A stretch of DNA of 33,639 bases from Bacillota bacterium (lineage in GTDB: Bacteria > Bacillota > Bacilli > Alicyclobacillales > SLC66): the NCBI GenBank assembly GCA_021820975.1, contig JAKADA010000011.1:32804-66442 (forward strand), read 5' to 3'. The notes beneath the pieces were generated by a model. The model saw nothing but the letters and a program-made list of their open reading frames with translations, was not told the DNA's origin and searched no databases. Positions within the stretch are counted from its first letter, which is position 1. Every line of letters starts with the position of its first letter. Made by a program: the position numbers and the translations under genes. Shown here one piece after another: positions 1 through 8,017 of this stretch.

Positions 1-2
1 CG

Positions 3-1883
3 CTCAGTGCCAAACTCGCTCCTTGGTGGGAACCACCCGTTTACGAACAAGGACAACTGTTAGCTCCGACTGATTTTAAAGTTGCAACGACAATTTTGCT
101 TCATGCAGCAAAACTAGCTCCAAAAGATGATACCGTATGGAACATTCTTGGCTGGGGCTACTATCAACATAGCCAGTTTTCACAAGCCATTCAAGCTTTT
201 TCAACACAACTTGCTATCGCCAAAAATAACGATAATGCACGCTATGGCCTTGCCAGTTGTTACGAAAATAGCGCCGTACGCGAATTTGCTTTGGCGCGTC
301 AACAACTGCTCATCTTACTTCACGACCCGGCTAAAGCTAAACTAGCTCGAAAACTCCTACAATCATTGCCTCCTGATGCGGTTGATCTAACAAGAAACAA
401 AGGGCAGTCTATCACCTATGAAGATGTCATTGCAGCTTCACTTTCTTACCGTAATAATATCTTGTCCACAAAAGTCAACAATGTGACTGCGCAAAATGGA
501 AAACCCTCATCACCAAGCGTTGCCCCCTATATCTCATGGGCAAGTCAGCATGGACTTTTACAGAATCAAACCATACCATCCTTTCAACAACCTGCAACAA
601 GGCTTTTTATCGCCTTATGGTTTGCAAAACTCTACGGCATTAATCAATACGATTTTGTACGCCCTTTTCCCTTACTTGATACAAAAACGGTACCGATCGA
701 TGAACAAATGACGATTAATAGCATTCTTGCTACCCGTTTATTACAAGTAGTGTCTCCCAAACATTTTGCACCATTTGAAACCATGACGCGCAGTGATTTT
801 TCACAAGCACTGACGCAAGCCAACGCCATCATGAAAAACCCACCAGCAGAGGATCAATTGCTGACACCCTCTTCATCAGCAATAAAGCAGGCTCCGTATG
901 TCTACTTTTTTGCGACAGGTACACCGGATATAACAAAGCAAAATCAGGATATCGCCTTACATGCAAATTTAATTCATGCCATCGGTCTAACCTATTATCC
1001 TTTTATCAAAGATTTTCCAAAAGGTTCGGCAACAACAAGGCAAGAACAAGATCATACACAGTTTTTACTAACAGCAATGTCTGCTGGCCCCGCCGTCTCA
1101 GGGCAACTTGCGACGATCAAAATGGAGCATATTGCACCGTTCATGGTACTTGCGAACTATAACAATATCACGCATGAAGCAGACCCAGGCATTGTGGATC
1201 AAATGCTAGCCACAAATTCAACGCGTAGCGCACTGATTGATGAAATAGGGACCATTGTGTCACAAGAAAAACTGCAAGGCATTACCGTTGACTTTGAAAA
1301 TATCTGGGCCAAAGATCGTGCGAACTATGTTGTGTTTATGCAAGCGTTGCATCAAAAGATGTCTGCCCTTGGCGCAACCACGATGATCTGCCTTCCAGAA
1401 AGAGATAAAAGCACGTCGGGCACAAGCCCCTATGATTATCGTTCCCTCGCTCAGAATGCGGATCTAGTTATGTTGATCACGTATGATGAACATGTACCAA
1501 GCACACAACCCGGAGCCATTGCTGCTTTATTCAATGATCAGCGTGTCATCCAGTATGCCTTACTACAGATCCCTGCACAAAAAATTTTACTAGGTGTTGC
1601 TGACTATGGTTATGACTGGTCACAAGGTAGTGGGGTCGAAGTATCGATGCAACAAGCAGAAAATCTAGCCGCAACATACCATGCAACAATTACGGTGGAC
1701 AAATTATCACAAACACCGACATTTTCTTATAAAGACGCAACAGGCGTGCTGCATACGGTATGGTTTGAAGATCAACAGAGTCTTTCAAAAGTCGATTATC
1801 TTATTCAAAAGTTTAGCCTGCGAGGAATTGCTGTATGGCATATTGGGGCAGAGAACGCTGGATTTTGGAAGGCATTGCCTTAG
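3..1883 (+). CDS. TPR / SLH-like / glycoside hydrolase family 18 protein, 5'-truncated by window edge
   Basis: The reading frame is open to the left edge (codons from base 3), so the start lies outside the window; 626 residues are visible. The first ~120 look like TPR helices (for example WNILGWGYYQHSQFSQAIQAF). The middle has two degenerate SLH-like stretches with the 'PATR' and 'MTRSDF' signatures. The last ~330 residues are a GH18 barrel of the YaaH/SleL spore type: a starting strand APYVYFF, then GITVDFEN (bases 1278-1301), then LITYDEH and a closing strand RGIAVWHIG. In GH18 the motif is DxxDxDxE; here the catalytic Glu (1296-1298) and preceding Asp (1290-1292) are present, while the first Asp of DxDxE is Thr. 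The likely role is binding or cleaving GlcNAc-containing wall or spore cortex glycan. SLH-like repeats suggest a surface location, but any signal peptide lies outside the window. Confidence 0.8.
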   Translation, partial: LSAKLAPWWEPPVYEQGQLLAPTDFKVATTILLHAAKLAPKDDTVWNILGWGYYQHSQFSQAIQAFSTQLAIAKNNDNARYGLASCYENSAVREFALARQQLLILLHDPAKAKLARKLLQSLPPDAVDLTRNKGQSITYEDVIAASLSYRNNILSTKVNNVTAQNGKPSSPSVAPYISWASQHGLLQNQTIPSFQQPATRLFIALWFAKLYGINQYDFVRPFPLLDTKTVPIDEQMTINSILATRLLQVVSPKHFAPFETMTRSDFSQALTQANAIMKNPPAEDQLLTPSSSAIKQAPYVYFFATGTPDITKQNQDIALHANLIHAIGLTYYPFIKDFPKGSATTRQEQDHTQFLLTAMSAGPAVSGQLATIKMEHIAPFMVLANYNNITHEADPGIVDQMLATNSTRSALIDEIGTIVSQEKLQGITVDFENIWAKDRANYVVFMQALHQKMSALGATTMICLPERDKSTSGTSPYDYRSLAQNADLVMLITYDEHVPSTQPGAIAALFNDQRVIQYALLQIPAQKILLGVADYGYDWSQGSGVEVSMQQAENLAATYHATITVDKLSQTPTFSYKDATGVLHTVWFEDQQSLSKVDYLIQKFSLRGIAVWHIGAENAGFWKALP

Positions 1884-1890
1884 TATCACT

Positions 1891-1925
1891 TGGGCCTCTT
1901 GCATAAGCAAAAGGCCCAGTTTTTC
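1891..1925 (+). terminator. Rho-independent terminator of the GH18 gene
   Basis: Arms TGGGCCTCTTGC (1891-1902) and GCAAAAGGCCCA (1907-1918) pair with one mismatch and are followed by a T-rich run at 1920-1925. It sits 7 bases after the GH18 stop and just before the convergent aspartokinase gene. Confidence 0.85.
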
Positions 1926-1946
1926 TTTACCGTCTCGACTGTTTCA

Positions 1947-3164
1947 CTATTCCTTACCCAAAGCAAAAGAATCATGCACACTATTGAGTGCGCGCTCAAG
2001 CAATTCTTGTTCTATAACACAAGAAACTTTAATCTCCGATGTGCTAACCATTTTCACTTGTGCACCTACGGCTTCTAGCGCTTCAAACATTTGCGCAGCG
2101 ACACCTGGATTGCTAATCATACCTGCTCCTACAATAGAAATCTTAGATAAACCTTTTTCATGTAGCACTTCTCTAAAGCCCAGTTGTGGTTTTAATACGT
2201 CTAAAAGTGTGATGACACGCGGCAAGTCTGCTTCAAACACAGTAAATGATACGTCGACTTCTGACTCTCGAATAATACTTTGCACAATAACATCAACGTT
2301 GATATTTTCGTCAGCTAGCGCGCCAAAAAGTCCTGCTAACGGTCTGCTTTGTAAGGAGACACCCAAGATCGCCACACGCGCTACCTCTTTTTCTTGGGCT
2401 ACACCAGTTACCACACGCAATCCTTCCATTGTGCTCATATCTGTTATCACCGTACCTTCCGCATCACTAAAACTCGAACGTACAACGAGTGCAACGTTGT
2501 GCCTTTTTGCTGTTTCCACGGCTCGAGGATGAAGAACTTGCGAGCCAAGGTTAGCAAGTTCAAGCATTTCTTCGTAACTGACCATCGGCAGTTTACGTGC
2601 CGAAGGCACCTTTCGAGGATCAGCGGTATAGACGCCATCAACATCCGTATAAATTTCGCAACGATCTGCGTGCAATGCAGCAGCAATCGCAACCGCTGTC
2701 GTATCTGAACCACCACGGCCAAGCGTCGTAACAGAACCTAGTGCAATGCCCTGAAATCCTGCAACAATCGCCACGCCATCTTCCTTGAGATAATCGGTTA
2801 ACGCACGTGGATCGATATCCTCAATACGTGCTGCACCGTGAACAGGTTCGGTTTTGATACCCGCTTGCCAGCCTGTAAACGAATTGGCTTTCACATGCCG
2901 GCTTTGCAGAGCCATTGCAAGTAAGGCGGTTGATACTTGTTCTCCCGTTGCTAACAGCGCATCCATCTCACGCGCGTTCGGTTCGGAAGTTATCTGTGAA
3001 GCTAACTCAACTAAGGCATCGGTAGAGTGTCCCATCGCAGAAACGACCACGACGACTTGATGCCCTGCGGCACGTGTTTTCACGATGCGATCTGCAACAG
3101 CCTGAATGCGCTGTGGAGATCCAACCGATGTGCCACCATATTTTTGAACAATAAGCACAACCAT
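1947..3164 (-). CDS. lysC: Aspartate kinase (aspartokinase II type)
   Basis: Phosphorylates L-aspartate, the first step to lysine, diaminopimelate, threonine and methionine. The 405-residue length matches Bacillus LysC (~408). The N-terminal kinase domain opens with IVQKYGGTSVG and contains TTLGRGGSDTTAVA and YTDVDGVYTADPR. Two ACT-type regulatory domains follow from about residue 265. Met codons near residues 245-248 sit where LysC-type enzymes start their separate beta subunit, so an internal start is possible. The start is uncertain: ATG at 3164 is only 3 bases from AGGAG, while GTG at 3158 is 9 bases away and would give MLIVQKYGG, closer to LysC. The gene stands alone between two terminators; the 114-base leader is too short for a full lysine riboswitch. 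Which of the three Bacillus isozymes it equals is inferred from similarity only. Confidence 0.92.
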   Translation of the reverse strand: MVVLIVQKYGGTSVGSPQRIQAVADRIVKTRAAGHQVVVVVSAMGHSTDALVELASQITSEPNAREMDALLATGEQVSTALLAMALQSRHVKANSFTGWQAGIKTEPVHGAARIEDIDPRALTDYLKEDGVAIVAGFQGIALGSVTTLGRGGSDTTAVAIAAALHADRCEIYTDVDGVYTADPRKVPSARKLPMVSYEEMLELANLGSQVLHPRAVETAKRHNVALVVRSSFSDAEGTVITDMSTMEGLRVVTGVAQEKEVARVAILGVSLQSRPLAGLFGALADENINVDVIVQSIIRESEVDVSFTVFEADLPRVITLLDVLKPQLGFREVLHEKGLSKISIVGAGMISNPGVAAQMFEALEAVGAQVKMVSTSEIKVSCVIEQELLERALNSVHDSFALGKE

Positions 3165-3242
3165 CCACTCCTGTATCTATGGCTCATTGGATTTTCATAT
3201 AGTACGTATCGTAACATAAACTAGACTCAATCTATAAACCGT

Positions 3243-3277
3243 AAACCAAAGGGCGGTGTATAGCCGCCCTTTGGTTT
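3243..3277 (-). terminator. Strong hairpin terminator after the PspA-like gene
   Basis: Fourteen-base arms AAACCAAAGGGCGG (3243-3256) and CCGCCCTTTGGTTT (3264-3277) pair perfectly around a 7-base loop, directly after the stop codon at 3279. It ends the 5.9-3.3 kb minus-strand operon and insulates lysC. Confidence 0.75.
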
Positions 3278-3278
3278 A

Positions 3279-3788
3279 TCATGGGTTAGGTCCTTCTTGA
3301 CTAGCCCTCTTAATCACATCGGACGTTTTATGCAACCAAACTGTCGCCGTTGCGGCAGACAAATCAGCAAGCAGTTCATCTCGCCGTTCTTGATAATCTT
3401 TAATTCGCTCTTTTAGCTCATCGAGTGCGTCTTGTAAATAGGCAAGTTTTTTCTTTAAAATAGTATGCTGATCAATCAAATCTAATCTTCTTTGCCTACG
3501 TTTGCGACGCTTTTCAAGAAATTCCCTAGCAAGTTGTTCGTCGCCATCTTTCAATGCCTGCGTCGCCTGTGTCTCCAAATCCTGCTCTTCTTTTTCCAAG
3601 GAAGCTATTTGCTTTTCTAGTCGTTCAAGCTGACTAAGTACATCACCGATGAATTGTTTAATCTCACCGACACGAGAAAGCATTTGTTCGTAAGCTGTTT
3701 GTAATTGCTCTTGTATGTCAGGTTCCTTTGTTAGACGGTCTTTTACCTCATTCTCAATGATTTTTGCCGCGCGCCGAAATATACCCAT
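3279..3788 (-). CDS. PspA/IM30-like coiled-coil protein
   Basis: A highly charged, almost wholly helical protein of 169 residues beginning MGIFRRAAKIIENEV. It has long Glu/Lys/Gln heptads over residues ~25-150 and the 'ALKDGDEQLAREFLEKR' stretch that recalls the 'A...G.EDLAREAL.RK' segment of PspA/IM30. It is shorter than typical PspA (~220 residues), so it may be a divergent or minimal member. Four start codons lie in a row (GTG ATG ATG ATG, 3797-3788); the last is best spaced from the upstream GGGTGA. It is the last gene of an operon with two YbjQ-type proteins. PspA-family proteins act at the inner membrane in envelope stress; that role here is inference, and no membrane segment is present. 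Confidence 0.6.
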   Translation of the reverse strand: MGIFRRAAKIIENEVKDRLTKEPDIQEQLQTAYEQMLSRVGEIKQFIGDVLSQLERLEKQIASLEKEEQDLETQATQALKDGDEQLAREFLEKRRKRRQRRLDLIDQHTILKKKLAYLQDALDELKERIKDYQERRDELLADLSAATATVWLHKTSDVIKRASQEGPNP

Positions 3789-3813
3789 CATCATCACCCC
3801 GCACGCATTTTCC

Positions 3814-4626
3814 CTAATCGTTAAGTGATAATATCAATTGTGGTTTTGCTATCGTATGCTCACTTGACGTAGGTGTAATAGCCGTACCTACAGCAAAAAA
3901 TTCGATCACATGGCTTCCCCATCCGTGACTTTTTTCCTGTAAATTCACGCCGACAATTCCCTCTGCATGCACTTCATGTGCTTCCATTTGCATACGTTCC
4001 ATCGCTAACTCCCGTGCATCGTAAAGACCTTGCGTATAATTGGGCATTTCTACATTTTGACCAACGGAACGCAGATATTGGCGAACCGATTGGTGTGCCA
4101 CATGATATACACAACTTCCCATAACAAGTGATAATGGACGATAACCTGCAGAAAGCAATGTCCAAAAATCCTGACCAGAAAGATCACTTGTAAAAGGTTT
4201 TCCATTAGCGACCCGATAATTGCCCTTATCGCGTGCAGCAACAGCCGTCCCTACCGCAATAAACTCTGCTAGATCTTCGCCCCATTCATAGCGTCCCACT
4301 TCAAGACGTACACCGACGACACCATCAGCACCAAGCGCCTGTGCCTCTTCCTCCATGCGCGACATAGCGAGTTCACGAGCATGGTACATAGCTTGGCTAA
4401 GCACCTGCATCTCTTCGTTATTACGCCAATTGGCTTGTTGAAAGCCAATATGATAGATCGAACTGCCTACGACCATGCCTATTGGTTCAAAGCCTGCCTC
4501 TCGCACGAGTAAAAACTCATTAACACTCAAATCACTCGTGAAAACGCCCTCGGGATGATTTGCACTGCGTAACCCTTGCAATCGTTCTAATGCATGTTTT
4601 GGTAGATCTTGAAAATCATCAGACAT
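3814..4626 (-). CDS. Double YbjQ/DUF74 (heavy-metal-binding domain family) protein
   Basis: The 270 residues contain two tandem copies of the YbjQ fold (PF01906 family), at about residues 28-130 and 140-250. Each copy shows FTSDLS, a hydrophobic 'MVVGSSIYHIGF' or 'LVMGSCVYHVA' strand, a helix with ARELAMxRMxxEA, and the strand 'GVVGVRL' or 'GIVGVNL', ending in FxAVGTA. Single-domain YbjQ proteins form pentamers; a double protein could form larger rings, which is inference. The start ATG follows the upstream gene's TAG with no gap, and GGGGGG lies 9 bases before it inside that gene, suggesting translational coupling. It is about 30-40% alike to its upstream neighbour by eye, so the pair arose by duplication. 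Function unknown despite the family name. Confidence 0.8.
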   Translation of the reverse strand: MSDDFQDLPKHALERLQGLRSANHPEGVFTSDLSVNEFLLVREAGFEPIGMVVGSSIYHIGFQQANWRNNEEMQVLSQAMYHARELAMSRMEEEAQALGADGVVGVRLEVGRYEWGEDLAEFIAVGTAVAARDKGNYRVANGKPFTSDLSGQDFWTLLSAGYRPLSLVMGSCVYHVAHQSVRQYLRSVGQNVEMPNYTQGLYDARELAMERMQMEAHEVHAEGIVGVNLQEKSHGWGSHVIEFFAVGTAITPTSSEHTIAKPQLILSLND

Positions 4627-5541
4627 CTATGAATCCCCCCCTAGATTAACTGTCATCGATACAGTAGCCGAAGATTGAAAGGATGTCGTACTAAGTACAG
4701 ATCCTAACATAGAGAGATCGATAATATGATCATTCACCGATTCGTTTTCAGCTACCTCGCGTGGCACTTCATGGACATGCAACGCAAACTCCGCGCCGAT
4801 TACGCCCGATCCTCCAAGCCTTACTGCTTCTTCTTTCATACGCCTACGTACCAAATTTCGTACAGTTGAAACGGCTTCCTGAAACGTATCCATTTCTTGA
4901 TTATAGTAGCTCATTTCCTGACGCATAGCGCGCCAGCCTGTTACCACATAGTAGTACGACGTCCCAAGTGCTATGCCGATCGGTAAGGCGTCGGCTTGCA
5001 ATAGGCGAACAAAGTCTTGTCCCGATACGGAAGCAAGCAATGGACGATCATTTTTAGGTAAGCTTTCAACGTGCACCGCGGTACCATAAGTCACGTATTC
5101 GATAACCCTGTCTTCATCTGACCAGTTTTTTTGTGCGATGCGCACGCCCACAACAGCATTGGCTCCAAGCTGCTTCGCTTCTTCTTCAAGACGCAAAATC
5201 GCTAGGCGTTTGCCTTCATAAGCAGCTTTTGTTGGTGCGATGAGTTCGTGATTCATAGGTATTGAGCCAAGCCCCCACTGCGAGGTTACAAACCCAACTT
5301 GAAACACAGAACTTCCCATCACTTGTCCTAATGGTTCTAGCTTAAACGGACGCAATGCCAACCATTCATTGACAGACAAGTCACTTGTCCATGGTAAATT
5401 ACCTAAACGTGTTTTGTTTAAGCGATCAGCAACATCTTGAGGTAGTGTCCCTTGCTCAAAAGCTTCAAGCGTTCGTTGTGCTCGTTCTTGCCCTGACTTT
5501 TTCGAGGCATCTGGTTGCTTTTGAAATAAAAACCCAAACAA
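4627..5541 (-). CDS. Double YbjQ/DUF74 family protein, paralogue of the downstream gene
   Basis: About 304 residues with two YbjQ-type domains, roughly residues 50-155 and 165-285. Visible motifs are WTSDLSVNEWLAL, 'GQVMGSSVFQVGF', 'KQLGANAVVGVRI' and, in the second copy, 'RLGGSGVIGAEF'. An ATG at 5559 has no ribosome site before it. The AGGGGG at 5549-5555 is 7 bases before a TTG at 5541, which gives the natural-looking N-terminus (M)FGFLFQKQ, so TTG is preferred. It abuts the second double-YbjQ gene with no gap. Together the operon encodes four YbjQ domains. Function unknown; the family name 'heavy-metal-binding' is weakly supported. Confidence 0.75.
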   Translation of the reverse strand: MFGFLFQKQPDASKKSGQERAQRTLEAFEQGTLPQDVADRLNKTRLGNLPWTSDLSVNEWLALRPFKLEPLGQVMGSSVFQVGFVTSQWGLGSIPMNHELIAPTKAAYEGKRLAILRLEEEAKQLGANAVVGVRIAQKNWSDEDRVIEYVTYGTAVHVESLPKNDRPLLASVSGQDFVRLLQADALPIGIALGTSYYYVVTGWRAMRQEMSYYNQEMDTFQEAVSTVRNLVRRRMKEEAVRLGGSGVIGAEFALHVHEVPREVAENESVNDHIIDLSMLGSVLSTTSFQSSATVSMTVNLGGDS

Positions 5542-5568
5542 TGGCTTTCCCCCTCTCATTCAAAGAAA

Positions 5569-5946
5569 TCACAGCAGAAAGTCTTCCAATGATTGTCTGC
5601 TTTGTTCGTGTTCTTTGGCATAAGCATCTAGGGTAGCTGATAACTCCGCTAACCAATCTGAAAACGACATATCTAACGTGGAAATGGCAATTCCACGAAC
5701 AATACGCGCACGTTTGGCCATCAACGTATGCCCTTCTCGAATAACCTGATAACTACGTTCAGCCATCATAACTTCTAATTTCACAATCGGATGCTCATGG
5801 CTAAACAGCTTTCGCTCGCGAACGATCGTCACCAATCCTGGTAGAGATTTATCGAGCCGCTGTGCGAGAGCTTCAAAAAACGCCAATTCATCTTGACTGT
5901 CGTGGCGCCACGATGCCGCCTTGAGATCAAAAAACATATCGCTCAT
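5569..5946 (-). CDS. Conserved-looking hypothetical protein, first gene of the YbjQ operon
   Basis: Not recognised. It is a soluble, mostly helical 125-residue protein with no membrane segment or signal peptide. The central stretch 'ERKLFSHEHPIVKLEVMMAERSYQVIREG' looks like a beta-sheet core. A frame extension to a TTG at 5982 exists, but ATG at 5946 lies 8 bases after GGGTGG and is preferred. It precedes the double-YbjQ pair by 27 bases and probably shares their transcript, so it is likely a partner of that system. Confidence 0.6.
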   Translation of the reverse strand: MSDMFFDLKAASWRHDSQDELAFFEALAQRLDKSLPGLVTIVRERKLFSHEHPIVKLEVMMAERSYQVIREGHTLMAKRARIVRGIAISTLDMSFSDWLAELSATLDAYAKEHEQSRQSLEDFLL

Positions 5947-6036
5947 CGCATCATCCACCCTGTCCGTGCCTAAGTAAGACAAACACTTCTCTTTTTGCTG
6001 CGATCTTTTCAGCTAACGACAATCTTATTATAAGCG

Positions 6037-6065
6037 AAAAAAGCCACCGACGTAGTCAGCAGCCG
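6037..6065 (-). terminator. Terminator after the small membrane-protein gene
   Basis: On the minus strand a stem of about 10 pairs with several G-U pairs (GGCTGCTGAC against GTCGGTGGCT, loop TAC) is followed directly by six T. It lies between the 6092 stop and the start of the YbjQ operon. Confidence 0.6.
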
Positions 6066-6091
6066 CTATAAATTAGAATAATTTAAGGGAT

Positions 6092-6382
6092 TTATCGCGT
6101 AGGTTTTCGCAACATCTCGGTTTGACCCGTAACTTGAAACACCGTTTTGCGGTGGAGCTTTCGTAACCGTTTTATGCGACGCTCTTTATCCACACCTAAA
6201 ACAAACCATAAATTAGAAGCAATCACGATGGTTGCAAACGCAAACCATCCGTAAACGAACACTTTTTGCCATGTTGTCATTGCATTAGGTATATATTGCG
6301 TCGCCACATATACACAGCCCAAACTAACCATCGTGTATAGCGTAGGTTCCCAGACCGTGCGCATACGAGTGACTCGAATCAT
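6092..6382 (-). CDS. Small two-helix membrane protein, unknown function
   Basis: A 96-residue protein. Residues ~14-34 (LYTMVSLGCVYVATQYI) and ~40-62 (FVYGWFAFATIVIASNLWFVLGV) are membrane helices. A basic C-terminus (RRIKRLRKLHRKT) suggests both termini face the cytoplasm. The start ATG follows GGGAGA by 6 bases. It is a single-gene unit with its own terminator. No family recognised. Confidence 0.65.
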   Translation of the reverse strand: MIRVTRMRTVWEPTLYTMVSLGCVYVATQYIPNAMTTWQKVFVYGWFAFATIVIASNLWFVLGVDKERRIKRLRKLHRKTVFQVTGQTEMLRKPTR

Positions 6383-6401
6383 CGTGATTCTCCCTTTCTC
6401 A

Positions 6402-6435
6402 ATCAGACAAGCTATACTACCACCTTATGTCTGAT
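6402..6435. promoter_or_regulatory. Inverted repeat in divergent intergenic region
   Basis: Perfect 8-base arms ATCAGACA (6402-6409) and TGTCTGAT (6428-6435), 18 bases apart, lie between the divergent genes starting at 6382 and 6525. This could be an operator or a weak hairpin; no regulator can be named. Confidence 0.35.
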
Positions 6436-6524
6436 GATCAAGCACTATGCTTTTAAAGTGCATAAGCGATGAGACGTCGACAAACACTAAGCCCGAAGTC
6501 GCAAGAAACCTGAGGAGGGATACG

Positions 6525-6794
6525 ATGAATACAAATTCAACACAGTCCTACATTGATGATTTTAGCAAGTGGAAGGATTTTCTCGGCAATAAAGTAGATC
6601 AAGCGCACAATGTTGGCATGTCCAATGATAATATCACGAATGCCGCCGTCAAATTGGGATCATTTCTAGCGGACAAAGTGGATCCAGAAAACCCACAAGA
6701 ACGTTTGTTAAAACAATTATGGGAAAATGGGTCTAAGCAAGATCAAGAATCCTTAGCTCGCATGATGATCAATATGGTTCAAGATCCGCAATAG
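6525..6794 (+). CDS. DUF3243 family protein
   Basis: An 89-residue protein with the DUF3243 pattern: WKDFLGNKVDQAHNVGMS, then 'NAAVKLGSFLADKVDPENPQE', then 'LLKQLWENGSKQDQESLARMMINMV'. The B. subtilis relative is YmfJ. The start ATG is 5 bases after GAGGAGGGA; an in-frame extension to 6447 has no ribosome site. Small, acidic, helical and cytosolic; the family function is not known to me. Confidence 0.85.
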   Translation: MNTNSTQSYIDDFSKWKDFLGNKVDQAHNVGMSNDNITNAAVKLGSFLADKVDPENPQERLLKQLWENGSKQDQESLARMMINMVQDPQ

Positions 6795-6825
6795 TACCCT
6801 TTTGCAATATTATCGAAAGCAACAA

Positions 6826-6852
6826 CGAGAGCGTCAAATTTTGACGCTCTCG
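6826..6852. terminator. Shared bidirectional terminator
   Basis: Arms CGAGAGCGTCAA (6826-6837) and TTGACGCTCTCG (6841-6852) form a strong stem between the convergent DUF3243 gene and the MBL-fold gene. Its right part is also the last six codons of the MBL-fold gene, so coding and termination signals overlap. The T-tracts are short on both sides. Confidence 0.7.
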
Positions 6853-7517
6853 CCTGGTTTTACTTCATAAGCCTGTATACCTTTCGCTCGCACTTCTTGC
6901 ACAAACGCATGCGCGTCTTGACGAATCAGTTCAAATGTATCGTAATGTATCGGCATAACGGCCTTCGGTGCCAAAAGTTCTGCCGCATACAGCGCATCAT
7001 CCGGCCCCATGGTGTAATTGTCCCCAATCGGTAACATGGCTAGATCAAGCGGATGTCTTTGCGATATTAACTTCATATCACTAAATAGCGCTGTATCTCC
7101 TGCATGATAGATTGTTTTCCCATCTGCACGAAAGAGAATGCCTACAGGATTGCCCCCATAGACCATCCCTTGAGGAGTATCGATACCTGCTCCATGAAAA
7201 GCTAGGGTAAATTTCACCCACCCAAAAGGAAATTCGTGAGCCCCACCTAAATGCATTGCATGCACAGATACACCTTGTTGCTTCAACCACCCGGATAGTT
7301 CTGCACAAGCCACCACAAGTGCCCCTGTGCGCTTAGCAATGGCAACCGTATCGCCTAAGTGATCCCCGTGGCCATGTGTCACCAAAATGGCGTCTGCATG
7401 CACCTCATCAGCCTTTACTGGTGCAAGTGCGTTTCCCGTTAAAAATGGGTCAATTAAAATGGTGTGTGAATTTGTTGTAATAGAAACCGCAGCATGACCA
7501 AGAAATGTTACTTTCAT
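6834..7517 (-). CDS. Metal-dependent hydrolase, UPF0173 (metallo-beta-lactamase fold)
   Basis: A 227-residue protein that begins MKVTFLGHAAV, as UPF0173 members (B. subtilis YtkL) do. It carries the metal motif THGHGDHLGD at about residues 48-57, the second ligand segment YHAGDTALF, and the closing MPIHYDTF. This family length (~226) fits. The true substrate is unknown. An upstream TTG at 7520 is less likely than the ATG at 7517. It is 33 bases downstream of the YheA-type gene on the same strand and may be cotranscribed. Confidence 0.88.
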   Translation of the reverse strand: MKVTFLGHAAVSITTNSHTILIDPFLTGNALAPVKADEVHADAILVTHGHGDHLGDTVAIAKRTGALVVACAELSGWLKQQGVSVHAMHLGGAHEFPFGWVKFTLAFHGAGIDTPQGMVYGGNPVGILFRADGKTIYHAGDTALFSDMKLISQRHPLDLAMLPIGDNYTMGPDDALYAAELLAPKAVMPIHYDTFELIRQDAHAFVQEVRAKGIQAYEVKPGESVKI

Positions 7518-7550
7518 CAATCACCCATCCTTCCTATATTGTATGTATTT

Positions 7551-7889
7551 TCAGGAAATGGATACTTCCTCTAAAGCATCCGTTAAAATCTTTTGCACAT
7601 CTTGCATAAGTGTCCCCAATTGATACTCTGCTTGAAGATAATCGCGTACTGCCGTATGCAATTGCAAAATCTCATACAACTTTTGCAGGTCTTCCTGATC
7701 TTCTTGTGATGGTTCTTCATTCATCAGTCTCTTACGTTCATATTCGAACTGTTTCATGTGAAAATCAAGAAGCATTTTTTTCGCTTGATCATCCGGATCA
7801 ATTTTTTGTTTTGCCATTTTCATGGCACGAAATCCGTCCGATTCACGAATCGCTTTAGCTAATGCATGCGCGTGGTCATACGGGTTCAT
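7551..7889 (-). CDS. YheA / UPF0342 family protein
   Basis: A 112-residue, all-helical protein matching the YlbF/YheA group (DUF964). The pattern is 'MNPYDHAHALAKAIRESDGF', 'KKMLLDFHMKQFEYE', 'QKLYEILQLHTAVRDYL', 'AEYQLGTLMQDVQKIL'. Relatives YlbF and YmcA act in sporulation, competence and RNA processing; YheA's own role is unclear. The start ATG is preceded by AGGAG within 7 bases. Confidence 0.85.
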   Translation of the reverse strand: MNPYDHAHALAKAIRESDGFRAMKMAKQKIDPDDQAKKMLLDFHMKQFEYERKRLMNEEPSQEDQEDLQKLYEILQLHTAVRDYLQAEYQLGTLMQDVQKILTDALEEVSIS

Positions 7890-7963
7890 CGCAATTTCTC
7901 CTTTTTATGTACAGTATACACAAGGATAAAAGCTTAACACATGCCATGGTTTGTTCGCCAAAA

Positions 7964-7988
7964 ATTACATTTTCGTGCATAATGTAAT
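7964..7988 (+). promoter_or_regulatory. Dyad around the probable -10 of the transketolase operon
   Basis: Perfect arms ATTACATT (7964-7971) and AATGTAAT (7981-7988) flank a 9-base spacer. A CATAAT at 7978-7983 could be the -10, with no good -35 visible. The position suggests a repressor operator controlling the pentose-phosphate genes. Confidence 0.4.
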
Positions 7989-8017
7989 TATCTAAAAAGG
8001 GAAAGGCATGGTTGGAT

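Noticed and set aside
1681..2532. A long open frame of 283 codons on the plus strand.
   Set aside because: It lies across the GH18 end and antisense to lysC, has Ser/Thr-rich low-order composition and no ribosome site.
3165..3278. A lysine riboswitch before aspartokinase.
   Set aside because: The free leader is about 80 bases after the upstream terminator, too short for the ~170-base fold, and no such helices were seen.
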